A stretch of DNA of 64,000 nt from Quercus robur (lineage: Eukaryota; Streptophyta; Magnoliopsida; Fagales; Fagaceae): contig NC_065544.1 in assembly GCF_932294415.1 (NCBI RefSeq), positions 21,675,351-21,739,350 of the forward strand, read 5' to 3'. The notes beneath the pieces are model-generated. The model did not search any database, was not told the origin of the DNA, and saw only the letters and a list, made by a program, of their open reading frames with translations. A program made the position numbers and the translations under genes. Position 1 is the first letter of the stretch. Each line of letters starts with the position of its first letter. Positions 1 through 12,276 of this stretch are shown one piece after another.

Positions 1-3
1 GCC

Positions 4-100
4 AGTGAGACCATGGCTGTGTCAACTAGGAGAGAGATACAAGAAAGTGAAAAAACTAGTGAGATCATGACTGTGTTAGCTAGAAGAGAGTTACAAGAAA
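4..100. repeat. Two-copy direct repeat, period 54 bp
   Basis: A block of about 43 bp that begins AGTGAGACCATGGCTGTGTC at 4 recurs with several substitutions at 58 (GTGAGATCATGACTGTG...). The window starts inside or just before the first copy, so the true copy number is unknown. It could be part of a coding or transposon-derived repeat; no reading frame is convincing. Confidence 0.6.
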
Positions 101-379
101 CTGATTTTCATTTTTATGTTGAAGAGGAGAAATGAAATATAAGAAACAAGCGGGTGGATTGAAATTTGAAATTGAGGTGGGCCCGAAAACTTTTGAAATT
201 GGTCAAGAATTGTTGAAAACAGCTAGCTAACAGGAAAGTTAACGGGAATACCGGCATTTAGCCATTGTTCATGAGCTGTAATATTTAAATAATGTTAGCA
301 TTTTTATCTTACATGTTTTGCTCTTATTGGCTGAGACTAGTTTGAGACTAGGTAAGAATTTCCCGTGAGTCACGGTCCC

Positions 380-620
380 AATCTTGAGGTTTCCTAGTAA
401 TTGATGAGACCATTATGGTTTCGTATTACCACTCCCATGCTAGACAAGTTCTGATCCTAGAACATGGCTCCATCATAATTAACTTTATATTTACCCACCT
501 TCGGGGGTCTCCATTTGCTTACCATCTAGGTTTGGCCGCACTTCCTTATCAAATTCTGATAGTTCCTTCAATTTGTCCAAGTAGAGCAAAGTTGATTGAG
601 CTCACTATCTTGTTCTCGGC
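380..620 (-). pseudogene. Fragment of RNase H-like (RVT_3) reverse-transcriptase protein
   Basis: Read on the minus strand, about 415-520 gives WRPPKVGKYKVNYDGAMF, then a stop, then a stretch ending MGVVIRNHNG. This matches the start of the plant RVT_3/RNase H domain found in LINE-type reverse-transcriptase proteins (W-PP-G-KVN-DGA ... GVV-RD). An in-frame stop follows the DGAMF motif, and more stops lie on both sides. The upstream part, to about 620, is less certain. I see no RT domain, so this is a decayed fragment of a LINE or of a domesticated RNase H-like gene. The call rests on motif recognition only. Confidence 0.6.
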
Positions 621-659
621 TTTGAGAGAGTTTCTGGAACACCATATATAATTTTCAAA

Positions 660-2055
660 GTTGAGTACAATGACATGGACATCTATGGACTGGCTGCTAC
701 CTCGAAGACTAAGTCAAAGATTTCAAATCTAGACCATTTACTTAATAATCTATATATATAATAATAGGTGAAGTTGAGAGAAACTCAAATTATAATTCCA
801 AATTAGAGTTCCAATTTTGCACCATGTGTTCTAAATTATTTATTTTTAAAGAGTTTTATTTCTCAATTTTAGAATTAAATGTGGGACCACACCATGAATA
901 TTCATCCAAGTAAGTTATTAATTACAAAAACCAAAGAGTCTAAAATAAATGAATAGTAAAAAAAAAAAAATGCTTCACAATAATTTTTTAAAAAAGGACA
1001 ATTTACATTTTATACCTAATAATATCCTTACAAAATTTTTTTAAAGAGTTAACAAAATATAAAATGACTATCAATAGTATTTAAATTATATATATAGGAA
1101 TTATATTATGCATCTTATTGTATATTTTTAAGTGTATCTATGTATATACATGGAGTTACAAGATAGTAAAGAATAATTACCATGAAGTAGACAAAATACT
1201 ATTAAATTTTATCAGATTTATTTATTTTAAATAAAATTTTAAAAAATAGATACGACCTAATGTATATAAGAAATATAATTTAATTTCTCAAAAAAAAAAT
1301 ATATAATTTAAATCACTCACATAGACCACACAAATGCAATAAGAGATATGCACCCTTACCCCAACAACCGTAATCTACATATATTTAAACTAAAATAAAC
1401 AAAACACTTATCTGAAATTTAAACAAAACGGAATTTTTTTTTTAGAAGAAAAGGAAAATGGAAATAAATAGTGAATTTAATACATAAAACAATTCAATAC
1501 AACATGGAAATACATAAACTAAAAATGAACTTACCAGGCCCTAAAACTCAATTGGCCGGTCCCCTCAGGATTAAGACTAACTCAAAGAACAAAAGAGCAA
1601 TCAAAACCTTGAGAGAGAGAGGGTTTTGAAAAAGAAAGCAAAGTTTATTTATTTATAATTATTATCGTTTTCTTTGAATCTTGAATACTATTTAGTATAC
1701 CCACTCTCCTTAAGTTCGCTGTTTTTACTGGTTGAAGACCCTCATTACATGGGGAAGTTTGGGTAAGAAAGTTGTGTTTAAGCAATGTAGGACTGCTTAG
1801 CCACAAAATTGTATCTTAAAGAAACCTTCCATTTTTTAGTATTTCAGCCACGGCCTCCATGCGCAAGAGTTGACAGCCATGTGTAAGGCACAGTTGAGGC
1901 CGTGTATACATGGTTGATGCATGCATACAGCACGCTATACTTATGCTCTTTTTCTTGCTTTTTAGTGTCTTAGCTGACTAATGTATCATGTCTAGGTGTT
2001 ATCATTTGAAACTGTGGATTCAAGTTTATTAACCAATACAAAATAGGGTGTTTAT
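660..2055. other. AT-rich intergenic DNA, no gene seen
   Basis: Long A/T runs and stops in all frames. A GAGAGAGAG stretch lies near 1610. I see no coding potential or clear transposon ends. Confidence 0.6.
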
Positions 2056-2077
2056 ACAATAATCCACTAGTTTCTCA

Positions 2078-2108
<31 letters not shown>

Positions 2109-2119
2109 AATAATCCACT
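2056..2119. mobile_element. Poly(A) retroposon stub with 13-bp target-site duplication
   Basis: The 13-mer ACAATAATCCACT occurs at 2056-2068 and again at 2107-2119. Between the copies lies AGTTTCTC followed by about 28 A. A poly(A) run bounded by a direct repeat of this length is the signature of LINE-machinery insertion of a severely 5'-truncated transcript. Confidence 0.7.
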
Positions 2120-2331
2120 GTCCTTAGTGCATATGCTCCTTAGCGAACACAACAACAAAGGGATTTGGTAGAAGTGAATTTGGCAGCCACGCTCAAATAA
2201 TAGTTTTCAGTATTTAAATACTGAAAATTGTTGGTAAAAAAAAAAAAGTATTTGGTAGTGATGTTTTTATTATGGGTGTTTGAGTTACAATTCTCAAATT
2301 AGAGTATTTAAAACATATTTTTTGAAAACTC

Positions 2332-2450
2332 ATTCATACCAGTTTTTTTTTTTTTTTTTTTTTTAGAAACAAACACACACACATACACAGGGGAGAGAAA
2401 AAAGGGTTCTAGCACAAAGGCACGCCACAACTCCACTCATACCAGTTTTT
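2332..2450 (-). mobile_element. Short retroposon with poly(T), flanked by direct repeat
   Basis: TCATACCAGTTTTT occurs at about 2334 and again at 2437. Between the copies lies a run of over 20 T (a poly(A) tail on the minus strand) and about 70 bp ending ACTCCAC. The size, tail and flanking repeat fit a truncated SINE or other LINE-mobilised retroposon on the minus strand. I do not recognise the body. Confidence 0.55.
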
Positions 2451-3479
2451 AATTTTCAAGTAACATTGTTAAATAGTCTTTTTGTAACGGAAACAAGTTG
2501 AAAATTGTGGCCCCATGGACTAGACTAATTAAACTCTTTTTTTTTTCTCTGACAGGCCCACCTCTGTCTCTCTCCTTCTTTTCTTTTTTTTTTTCTCCTT
2601 AAATAAAATATAATTCTTTTACGAAAAAATTATCAATTAAAAAAAAAAACATATACATACCAAACACACAATTTTTTTTTTCACATTTTAAAATATGTTA
2701 TTTGAAATATGGTACTAAACACATTTTTTTTCCATTATGAATACTTTAAACACGTGTTTTCACAAGTCGCAACACTTTTTAAATCACAATTTTCACAACA
2801 TTTTGAATGCCAATACTTAAACAACACTAAGTTGCCCCTAGCCACTCAAAAATTGTTCCCACCTAGGGATGGCAATGGGGGCGAGGCGGGGTCGAATGAT
2901 GGGCTCTTTGCCCCCACCCTGCATAATTTTGTCTTGCCCCATCCCCGCCTCACCTTTCTTGCCCTATCCTTGCCCCTTTGGGCCTTGCGAAACCTCACTT
3001 CATCTCGTAAGACTCTTTTTTTTGTTAATTTTCCCTACAACTATTACAATTTTTTAAAATAAAATTACTTGTTTTATTAATAAAAATATATTTGAAATTA
3101 CAAATAAATTTATCCCATCAAATCAAACTAATTTTTAGCAAAAACTTAATAATATTATCGAAGTGTTTAACAAGACAACGTCACTACAAAAACAAAAATC
3201 TCATAGTATGACACAACAAAATAATCCAAACTCCTAATACATAACAAAATAAAAATTGCCTAGTTCTTCAAAAATAATCTTCACTTTCTTCCGTCATTGT
3301 GACACCACTTTCTTCTTCATCATCATAATCATTCCGGATGATGTTTTGGAATGTATCTTTAGTTCCATCTACAATAGATGAAGAACCTAAAAAAAAGTAA
3401 AATAAATTCAATCAAACAATTGAAAAATATAATAAAGAATGTAGCAAAATAAATCATTGCATAATTAAACTAGTAAATT

Positions 3480-4710
3480 TAATTTCCATTAATTTTAGCC
3501 CATAACCAATTTTGAGCACACATTAAAGCCTCCACAGTCTTTTAATGAAGTTTAGTGCGATGTGGACTTAACAATCAACCACTTGTGCTAAATGATGACT
3601 TCAAGGCAACAGTTGACACTGGAATGGCAAGGATATCCCTTACAATATGTTTCAAAGTAGGATACTTAGGGCCATTAGATTCCCCCCATGCCAAAATATC
3701 AAAATCCACAGTTCTTGGCATTAAATCATCAACAGTTCTTGGAATATACCATTGTCAGTTTCTTTAATACCTTATCCCCTCTCCCCGTGTGTGTATGTGT
3801 TAAACAATACTTAGTATTCTAAAAAAAAATCATCCTCAAGGTAATGGTCCAACTCCAATTTAATATTCCCACGTCTTTTTTTTCTTTTTTACTAAGATAT
3901 CTTTCAAAGTCCATAAGGGAGTCATCAACTTGTGGATCCTCTCCTACACAAGGGCCACGAGTACCTTCCTTACCCATTCTCCTAGAACTATTGTCACGAA
4001 TCATTTCATAACAAATATCTCTAATCCTTTGAATTTCATTATTAGCTTCATCACCATAAATTATTGGAAAATAATATTCTAATAATTCAATCTTATATCT
4101 TGGGTCTAAAATGGTTGCCACGACCATAACACCATGAATCACATTCCAGTAACAATTAAATTTTTCCAACATTTTAAATGCCATACTCCTAATCAAATCA
4201 ATAGTGCTTGTAAACCAAGAATTCAAAGCTATTTTTATTTCACACACCTTAGGAAAGAAAAGATTGGCTGTAGGGTATGAGGTACCCGAGAATAGCTCTG
4301 TAACCTTGTGAAACTTGCCAATCTCTCACATATACTACTTGCCATCTCCCATTCTTCCTCTGTTGGAATGCGCTTATAAGATGACTCACAAATGTTCAAT
4401 TGATAAAAGACATTTTGATACTTTATAGCAATAGAAAGCATGAGATAGATAGAGTTCCAGTGAGTCTTACAATCAAGGGCTAGTTCTTTGGTACATTCAT
4501 TATGTTCTTGTCAGGCTGCCTCTTCAAACTTCTACCTTTTCTTTGTTGATGACTCCAAACAATTGATTTGTACTTTCCCTCTCCTTCAATTATCTCATTG
4601 TTATGTTGGACATCTTCTGGCCTATCCAACAGAGGTTATGACGGGGTTGCATTATCTTCATCTACTATCAAAGGAAATTGATTGCTGCCAATAGGTACAA
4701 ATGGATTGGA
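3480..4710 (-). pseudogene. hAT transposase pseudogene (RICESLEEPER/BED-type)
   Basis: In order on the minus strand: a short BED-like remnant (GKYKSIVW, about 4590); the conserved LDCKTHWNSIYLMLSIAIKY segment (about 4420-4480); EEEWEMASSICERL; then VCEIKIALNSWF ... VMVVATILDPRYKIELLEYY ... IYGDEANNEIQ (3930-4250); and the C-terminal dimerisation domain (about 3490-3690), with KYPTLKHIVRDILAIPVSTV and LSPHRTKLH. Two in-frame stops lie in the dimerisation domain, and there is a frameshift near 4240. The BED region runs almost directly into the core, so a large internal part is missing. Not functional; it would have catalysed cut-and-paste transposition of the surrounding element. Confidence 0.85.
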
Positions 4711-5315
4711 GCTACCAATGTTATTATGTGAAGTCATTTTTTTTCTTGATGTTAATTTAGCAACTTAGTAATGGACAAACTATATTTCTCCAACAAAGAT
4801 AATATAGAATAATGGGAAAGAAAGAAAATTACAAGAATAAAATGAAACAATGAGTTTTAAACTTCCAAGTTGAATATTTGAAGTAGTTGTTCTAACAAAG
4901 AAAAAAGAAAATGTTAAAATACACCCAAAGCTATCACTTGTATATTCAAATCCCCTAAAGAAATGCTTGAAGATACAAAACCAAACACACTGACAGCTGG
5001 TACAGTGAGTTAACTTTCAAGAAAATATTTTGTTTATTTTTTAATAATACCTAATGCATTTTTTGTCTTAAATTTTTTTATAACATTTTTTTCTTTGTCT
5101 TTATTTTTTTTTATAACATCTTTATCTTCTTCTAGAAACTAATTTGGAAGTCCTTTTTCTTTATTTTTTTATTACATCTTTTTTCTTTATTTTTTCTAAC
5201 ATATATACACCTATGTGTATATGTATATATATTATTTTTATGAGTGAAACTAATCTAGAGCTTTTATTTTTTCTAACATATATGTGTGTTTGTGTGTGTA
5301 GACCCGTACCCTAAA

Positions 5316-6429
5316 TTGCACCGACACGGACACAAGTACGACACGGACACGAACACGGGGGTACAACAATTTTTGAAAAATAAGGATATGACATGGCATG
5401 GACACGACAATTAAATAATTAATTAAACTTTATATTTAGGCATATTTTTAAATATTTTTAGACATAAAATATGTTTATGTCTAGAATTTAAATTATGTAA
5501 GAACTACAAATAAGTAAACTAACACCCAAAGTAATATACATAAAATGTTTAGAGTACATTCCCACCACCGGCACTTGTTTTTTCTGAATTAGTAACATAT
5601 TTCCATAGAAGAGTAGCTGACTCAGTTGATTTTTTACTTTAAGAATTCATTTTAGTAAAATCACCTATAATATTTAACTTCAATAAATAAATAAAACTAT
5701 AGCAGGATACCAAAAAAAAAAAAAAAATCACTAAATTCATAATAAACATTATAATTTATAAAGCAAAACAAAAAGCTGAGTAAAGAAACAAAAAAAAAAA
5801 AAATTTTTAAATTCAAAATAAAAAGTATAACACAGTGACACTGTGACAGTGAGAGTGGGATTAAAAAAAAAGCGTTATAACCTATAAGTTAGTAACAGTA
5901 CACCCATTAAACAACCAAAAAAAATAGTACACCCATTGACCCAAATATCTAAAAAAAAAAAAAAAAAAAAATGGAGAAGAGAAGGGGTCGGACTTGTTGT
6001 CCACGCTAAGAGAGAGAGAGAGATCAGAAGGGACAAGGCACGGCGTCGACGTCTATGGAGCTCACCGATCAACCCAATCTAGTTCCGGCGAGGGGTAGAG
6101 GGCAACAGGTAGAGGTCAGAGGGAGGGTGGGTTAAGAACTTGAGATGTGGGTTTCAACTTTCAGTGTAATGACTTCTCAAACTCTAAGTTTGCTTTTTTG
6201 TTTGAGGGTATATCACAAAATCAATGGTATTGGTAAGTCCATTTGTGAAAATCTGTGATTTTTTTTTTTCACTGCTAGTGTGTTGGACGTGTTGGAGCTG
6301 TGTCAGAGAAGCACAAAAAAAAAAAAAAGAGACACTGCTTGCACACCGAAGTCCAGCGTGTCTTACCAGTTTTGGTGTCCGATACGTGTTGGACATCGGT
6401 ACGTCACAAAAAATGGCGTGTCGGTGCAA
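5316..6429. mobile_element. Nested inverted-repeat DNA element
   Basis: TTGCACCGACACGGACAC at 5316 faces GCGTGTCGGTGCAA ending at 6429, giving terminal inverted repeats of at least 12 bp. GACACGGACACGAACACGG and its inverse recur just inside both ends. It sits inside the hAT element. The centre (about 5970-6180) is GC-richer than its surroundings (GTTCCGGCGAGGGG, GGCACGGCGTCGACG), as if it held a fragment of a gene. No target-site duplication could be fixed, so the superfamily (Mutator-like or hAT) is undecided. Confidence 0.5.
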
Positions 6430-7012
6430 CCTAGCCCATACCTTATAGGACAAGCTATTATGTTGTTCCAATTTGTTCATGATAGAAATAACTACACAAC
6501 ATTTAGATCCATACCTCATAACAACCACACACAATGACACAAACACAAACATTCAGACCCGTAACTCATAGAAATAGAAAATGTTCTATTATGTTCATGA
6601 TGAAAACTATGTTGAGAAAGACATTGAATGGAATCAATGATTCAATAGAATATAAATTTGTTTCTAATAAAGGCATAAGAAAATGTTAAAATTGATACCT
6701 TATTTCCAACTTTGCTAGAGAGAAAAAAGAGGTAGAGAGTCATGTTGGGTAGAATAAAATAAGTTGATGATATATTTGTTTAAAAAGTAGGGTTTTAGAG
6801 TATGAAAAATTTACAATTTAACTCTTATTAACGTGGGGCGAGGTGGGTCTAAAAAGTATAAATCTATCCCCACCTTGCCCTGTGGTGCAGATCTAAAATC
6901 TCGTCTCATCTCCGTCCCACCACTTTTGCAAGGTAGGAAAAACCCGCATGGGACAAAGTAACGAGGAACGGGTTAAGTGGGACGGGATAAAATTGCCATC
7001 CCTATTCCCAAC

Positions 7013-7953
7013 CTTTCAATTTGCAAACTAATCCTCCTTAGATTAAATTTTAATGAATTGGACCTGTCATAAGCTTGAGCCATAAGTTGGGCCACCCTTT
7101 AGGGGAATCGTGTTGATTACCAAGTCAGGCACATACTTCGCAATCTTTTCATTGTTTGTGGCATATTTGGGATTCTGAGGCCTTTTTTTAGGCCCTGTTT
7201 TGGGCATTATATATATGCTCTCAATCAGTCAAAAATCGCAATGGGCTTTCTTTATATGTGATAAGGTTTGGGGCCTTGTTGGCTCAATCTTGCTTGCATC
7301 ATTTGTGGGCCTTTTATGGCCTAAACATGAAGCCCACCAAAAATGAGTTATGAACAGAACTAGTTTAGGAGACTGATAGTTGAAAGTTGTTATTGAATAT
7401 AAGTCCTCCGTATTATTTTTTGTGTACCACTTTATATTTCACCAATCATAACTTGCACTTTCTAAAAAAAAAAAAAATCACAACTTGCAATATATTAATT
7501 CTTTTTTTCCATTTTAAACTTCAGTTATTTTATAAGAAAAGTAAAACCAATACATAACAAGCTGTGATTTGTGGAATATAAAGTGGTACATAACAAGTGG
7601 TACAAAGGATTTGTATTTGTTGTTATTGTCAATTTTTCTTGAGTTAAACGCTTTCTTGTTTTGGAAAAAAAAAAAAAAAAAACCAGGCAAGCTTTATTAG
7701 ATAAACCCTTTCTTGAGTTAAACCCTTTCTTGTTTAAAGGAAAGAAAAACTCTTATACGTATATCGATGTCAAATCATGTCATATAATTTAATACATGAC
7801 CAACAAAGCAAGACATAATTGTAAAGTAACAGAGAAGAATTCGAATAAAAAATGTGATAAAGAAAATCCAACCTAAAACTAAACCACATACATGAATCTG
7901 TACAAAACAAATTTATAATACTATATAATAAATTAATACCTACCAAAAATGCG
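7013..7953. other. 3' flank of ATL gene 1, with poly(A) insertion
   Basis: Downstream DNA of the first RING-H2 gene. It is homologous to 12430-13092, 17640-18306 and, more distantly, 24797-26100. CTTGAGTTAAACGCTTTCTTG near 7640 is repeated as CTTGAGTTAAACCCTTTCTTG near 7712, flanking A(18) and AAGCTTTATTAGATAAACC. The gene 4 flank (about 25925) lacks the insert, so this is another retroposed poly(A) insertion with a long target-site duplication. Confidence 0.6.
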
Positions 7954-8385
7954 TTAATGAGACACCTCCAAAGGCACTGGCTTGGCTAGAGGCGAGTTCC
8001 GACACACAGGACATGTAGCATGCAGCTTTAACCATGAGTCCACACATTCAAGATGAAAGAGATGACCACAATCTGGTAAATCCCGCAACACGTCTGTGTC
8101 TTTATAATCAGCCAAGCATATTGAGCAACATGATGCGGTAGAGTTGGCCTTGTTCTTGTGGAGCTTTGCTTGAGCATAGATGAGCTTTGGGTACTTGTCT
8201 AGAGTGGCTTCGTGAAGGCCTAGTTCGAGGGTGATTGCATTTTGTTCTGCAGTTGCGAGGTTGCGAATTTGGAGGGATGGGTGAACACTGCAATAGCAAA
8301 GCAGTAGTATAACTATGAACATGATAGTGATGAAAGAGAAGAGTATAATCATATATACAAGCCCGTATAGAATATTTGCAGACAT
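7954..8385 (-). CDS. RING-H2 finger protein, ATL family (array copy 1)
   Basis: Encodes 143 aa in one exon, as is usual for ATL genes. Residues about 7-31 form one hydrophobic membrane segment (LYGLVYMIILFSFITIMFIV). The GLD-motif region reads LELGLHEATL (56-58 GLH), so the usual Asp is His. The RING-H2 domain is complete and canonical: C87-X2-C90-X15-C106-X-H108-X2-H111-X2-C114-X10-C125-X2-C128, with the ATL-type PxC before the third Cys and Trp (DSWL) after the sixth ligand. Likely a membrane-anchored E3 ubiquitin ligase that recruits an E2 through the RING; closest by eye to ATL70-type proteins. The start is the first Met, directly ahead of the membrane segment. It differs from copy 2 at three N-terminal residues only. 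Substrate unknown. Confidence 0.9.
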   Translation of the reverse strand: MSANILYGLVYMIILFSFITIMFIVILLLCYCSVHPSLQIRNLATAEQNAITLELGLHEATLDKYPKLIYAQAKLHKNKANSTASCCSICLADYKDTDVLRDLPDCGHLFHLECVDSWLKLHATCPVCRNSPLAKPVPLEVSH

Positions 8386-8440
8386 GGTTAGAATGTAAAA
8401 TGAAATGGAAGGGTGGGATGCATAGAGAAAAAAACGTAGG

Positions 8441-8505
8441 GGGGCTGTATTTTATATGGGTTGAAAAAGGACAAAAGTCACGAAACGTGAGAGACTTTGG
8501 TGTTG
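8441..8505 (-). promoter_or_regulatory. Promoter of ATL copy 1: TATA box and conserved ACGTG block
   Basis: On the minus strand, CCATATAAAATA (8448-8459) is a good TATA box about 63 bp before the ATG. Farther upstream, 8461-8505 holds a block conserved ahead of copies 2, 3 and 4: GAAAAAGGACAA ... CGTGAGAGACTTTG on the plus strand. It contains an ACGTG core of G-box/ABRE type. Conservation between diverged paralogues is the evidence; the binding factor is inferred. Confidence 0.6.
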
Positions 8506-8589
8506 TTAATATAACTAAGGAAATGCTTGAACAAGTACCTGGCAATTGTTTGTTACTAGGTGCACTGGCGGCTCTGTTGCCCCAAAAAG

Positions 8590-8628
<39 letters not shown>

Positions 8629-8645
8629 AAATATAAATAATCATT

Positions 8646-11600
8646 TTAAACTATTATATTTTTGTAACCATCCTTATTTGGAAAAAATGTATATCTATAT
8701 ATATATACTTTAAAAAAATAAATGATATACTAAATTAATATATTTTGACCATCTTAATAAAAATGTTGAACACCTTATTTAAGAATTATAAGAATTTAAG
8801 TTTAATAAATATTAAAGTAATGCTACATTCGCAACATTTTTATAATAATTTCACAATAAACCTTAAGTGGTAAGTTGCTACTAATTCTAATTTGGGTTCA
8901 ATATTGATATATTTTACCCACCACTAACAAGCTAACAACTTATTGCATAAGAGTTGTTATGAAATTGTTGTGGTCACTTTATTATTTTCATATCAGTATT
9001 TTCAATTTGCACTTTATCTTTTATTAGTATATATATATATATATATATTTTTTTTTTTTTCTTATTCTCTTTGTAACTTTGTTAGTGTAAAAAAATTGTA
9101 ATATTTCATATATTTGCGTATTTTTTTGTTTGTTTGTGACGTTGATATATTCCAATGATCTCTTTATTAAATGTTATATAATATAAGTTTATTAGTACCC
9201 ACCTTAAAAACAATTCCTATAGCTGCCATTTATTAAGTGCATATTTGGAGTTGCTATATGGGGATCCTTAATTGCTCTTTCAATGTTATTGCCAAGTACA
9301 AAATTCTCTCTAATTTTATAACTAAATTTAAACGTTCCAAACTTCAATATAATGGATTATTATTTTGTCTATTTTGCATATGGATTGTCCTGATGACTAG
9401 TTTTTCTCTAGATTATCGCAAACCACAAAGGTAGCATGCGCCATGTGGGCTCACTTTATTATATATGTAAATGTCACTTAGATATGATAATTTTTGTCAT
9501 TTCAAATTTTCTCTCTTGTGAAGACAGTTAATCGTAGTTAAATCATTTTAAGATTAGAAAATATTTATGTACTTTTGGAGTATATATAGTTAAATAATAT
9601 TTTTGAAAATCCACTTTACTTGCTTCTTAGCTTTGGTTGTTGCTTCTCTTTGTGCGTGGACAAATGTCCAAACACTTTCAAATCCCCAACTTTTATTTAT
9701 TTTTTTTTACTAAGGAGAAGGAGAAGAGCAAATGAAGATGTTATAGGTGTAGGTCTTAAAACTTATCTTAAAAGGAATACAACTCGGAAGATAATTTATG
9801 TACTTATAAAACCAAGTTTTCCACTTAACTAACGCCTAAAATTCTTGAAAGTATAATGATTAGTTAAAAGGAAAAATCTTCATCGATTTTCTTTTCAAAT
9901 GAAATAAAGATGAAAGCGCAAGCATATCTCACTTAAAACACATGTGATGCATATGGATTTTAAGACTGGAATTTCTTGTTATAGTAGAGTAGTAAGTAAA
10001 ACACTTGGAAAAGAATTGATTAGAAAATAGAAAGCAAAGCTGAATTTCTCCTCTCCATAGTCCATAAGTTTTAAGGTCACGGTATGACATCATTGCTTAG
10101 TTCAGCAAGCCAATCAAAGTGTCTGGTTTTCCTTCTGACCAACGACCAATTAGAAGCATAAAACTATCTACCAATTTGTGTAAAACAATAATGCACAAGG
10201 ACGTTATATATACAATACAATACAAAATATAGAAAAATACTTCCAACCTTTATTATTTATTATTATTATTTTACGGCGAACTGCAAAAGACAATTAAGGC
10301 ATATTCCTCTCACAAATACTCACTAGAGATTCTGCCTTCGTTTAAAATCAACCATCGAGCGTTACAAAACATGCACAGAACTCATTGATTTTACAGAACT
10401 CAATCTATTATCCCCTTTAATCTATGTTGCTTACATCCCCAATAACTTTAGGGAATATGTTTTACCTCACACAACATTTTCCTTTGTTGCCTGAATGTCT
10501 CTCACGCATCTTATATAAACTTGGCAAACAATTCAAGTTGATTGGGTTTGACCCGGCTGAGTTCTGGTAAAAAATATATCATCCTAAATAGGTTGCAAAT
10601 CCTATAATCCTTACCTAGTATTTTGAGGGTTATTAGGTCAACTTGGAGTTGGTATGACCCATATTTTTTCTTATGCCAAAAAACATAATTAAAAAAGATA
10701 CATGATTATTATGTCTCTGTCTTCTAATGGTGATTCTACGTTGGGTCCAGGGTAGTCACAGTACAAGACCATCTTGACCTAGAAAAAAAAATTATTATAT
10801 ATAATTTTTTTAAATTATGATTTTTTTTATCCTTAAATAAAATTTGTGACCACCATAAATTTTTTTAAGTCTAACATAATTACACTTTGGACAAAGTTTG
10901 ACACCAAATTTGGTTGTAGGTTAGGGTAGTCAATATTTTTTTATTGGATGTGAATTTTAGCAAATGCACCATTGGATTATATTTTTATCTTATATCCTCT
11001 ATATTTGCAAAATTTTAGGAAGATTAAAAATTAATAGCTATGTTCATCAATCAAATTTTTGAATTTCTAGTTTTTATAATCTATAATTATACATAAAAAT
11101 AAGTTTTTAGATTGAATAGTAAATAGAATCTGATTGGCAATGAAATTCGACATGTGTTTTAAGAATATAAAAAACATGCAATTTAAATGTTAAATTTTCA
11201 AAATATGTAGTCATGTTAATTTGTTTAGTCAAAATTGTAGTCTTAGGTTACAACTAAGTTTGTAGTCAAATTTTGTCGTCAAATTTTGTCCTTAAAATTT
11301 GACTACTTTAACAATACATTAGGTCCTTACAAACGAAAAGAAAAAGCCCAAAATATTTTTTATTTAACTAAAATTTTGAGAGAGATGTAGATTGCAATAT
11401 TGATAATGAGATTCTCATGCAATATTGATAATAAGACTCTCATGCAATGTAAGACTTTTATGTATTTGTGTTTTATTTTTTTTATTTATTTATTTTTATC
11501 TATATATGGAGTTCTCTTTTTATATTTAAGTTTCTTAATGGCCATCTTGAAAAAAGTTTCTGTAGTTGCCAATACTATTTTCCTTTCAAAACATATAAGA

Positions 11601-11753
11601 GAACAAAGAAACATAAACATTCAAATATAAAATTTAAATATTACATAAATTCTTAAGTTTACATAGTCCAAGTCAAAGAATGGGAAAAAAGAGAGCTAGA
11701 TATCATGGATCCTATCAAGTCCTCAATTGTCTTAGGTGTATCTATCATATAAA
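8646..11753. other. Upstream intergenic DNA of copy 1, no gene seen
   Basis: AT-rich, with the MITE at 8829. The stretch at about 10900-11300 (ATTGGATGTGAATTTTAG, ATCCTCTATATTTGCAAAA) also occurs at 16150-16520 and, diverged, twice at 25060-25640, so it is a dispersed repeat. A diverged copy of much of the interval reappears at 20096-23640. Short open frames here lack any domain. Confidence 0.6.
8829..8973. mobile_element. MITE, 145 bp (unit A copy)
   Basis: CGCAACATTTTTATAATAATTTCA at the left faces TGTTATGAAATTGTTGTGG at the right, as imperfect inverted repeats around AT-rich DNA. The counterpart in unit B is 14115-14260, so insertion preceded the tandem duplication. Confidence 0.5.
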
Positions 11754-12030
11754 GGTGGCGTTTGGATTTAGATTATCCCGCGTTTGCATTTTGTGTTTTT
11801 TTTTTTTTTTTTTTCTCCACGCGTTTTGCTTTAAGGGACAATTATCACTGTTCACGCACTGTTTATATATTGTTCATGTACTGTTTATGCACTGTTCATG
11901 AGACCCACATCCACTTTATTCAGAAAAAAATATTAAAAATGGGTTTCACGATTTAAAAATTATTTTGTTATAGTATTTTCAGTTTTCAGTTTTTAGTTTT
12001 TAGCAAAATAAGTTGTATTCAAACGGACCC
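11754..12030. mobile_element. GTTTGGAT-type MITE (unit A copy)
   Basis: Begins GGTGGCGTTTGGAT and ends ATTCAAACGGACCC. It contains repeated CACTGTTTATGCACTGTTCA motifs and a T-tract. The paralogous interval at about 23400-23430 (TTATCGTATAAATTATCAAAAAT) lacks it, giving an empty site. Related elements are at 16956, 19851 and 37515. Confidence 0.6.
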
Positions 12031-12276
12031 AAAGTATTAAAAATAAAACATAATATGCTTGGTAAAGAAAATTAAGTAAATATTTAATATGAATTGGACA
12101 TCAATATACTCAATATCAGTAGTAAATCCAATAGTGGAAGTATTCATACTTGAGAATTGCACCTCAAGTTGGATAGTAATTTTGCTAGTATTTTTATCTA
12201 CAACACAAAGTTTCATTATAACTTTAGTAATTGTAAACAAGGAAGACAATTCCAATAATAGAAATCAACCAAAGAG

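Larger units (their letters stand above)
2864..7004 (-). mobile_element. hAT transposon, decayed, 4.1 kb
   Basis: The element starts TAGGGATGGCAATGGGG and ends ATTGCCATCCCTA, so the termini are inverted repeats. It is bordered by TTCCCACC (2856-2863) and TTCCCAAC (7005-7012), an 8-bp target-site duplication with one mismatch, the hAT signature. It contains hAT transposase remains on the minus strand (3480-4710) and a nested inverted-repeat element (5316-6429). GC-rich subterminal sequence (GGCGAGGCGGGG; GGACGGGATAAAATTGCC) marks both ends. A 0.74 kb deletion derivative of the same family lies at 44295-45030. Confidence 0.85.

Noticed and set aside
8108..8644. A 178-codon minus-strand frame overlapping ATL copy 1 (and its partner at 13247-13813)
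   Set aside because: It is a shifted frame over the real RING gene and its promoter, starts in a TA repeat, crosses the N gap in the second copy and has no domain.
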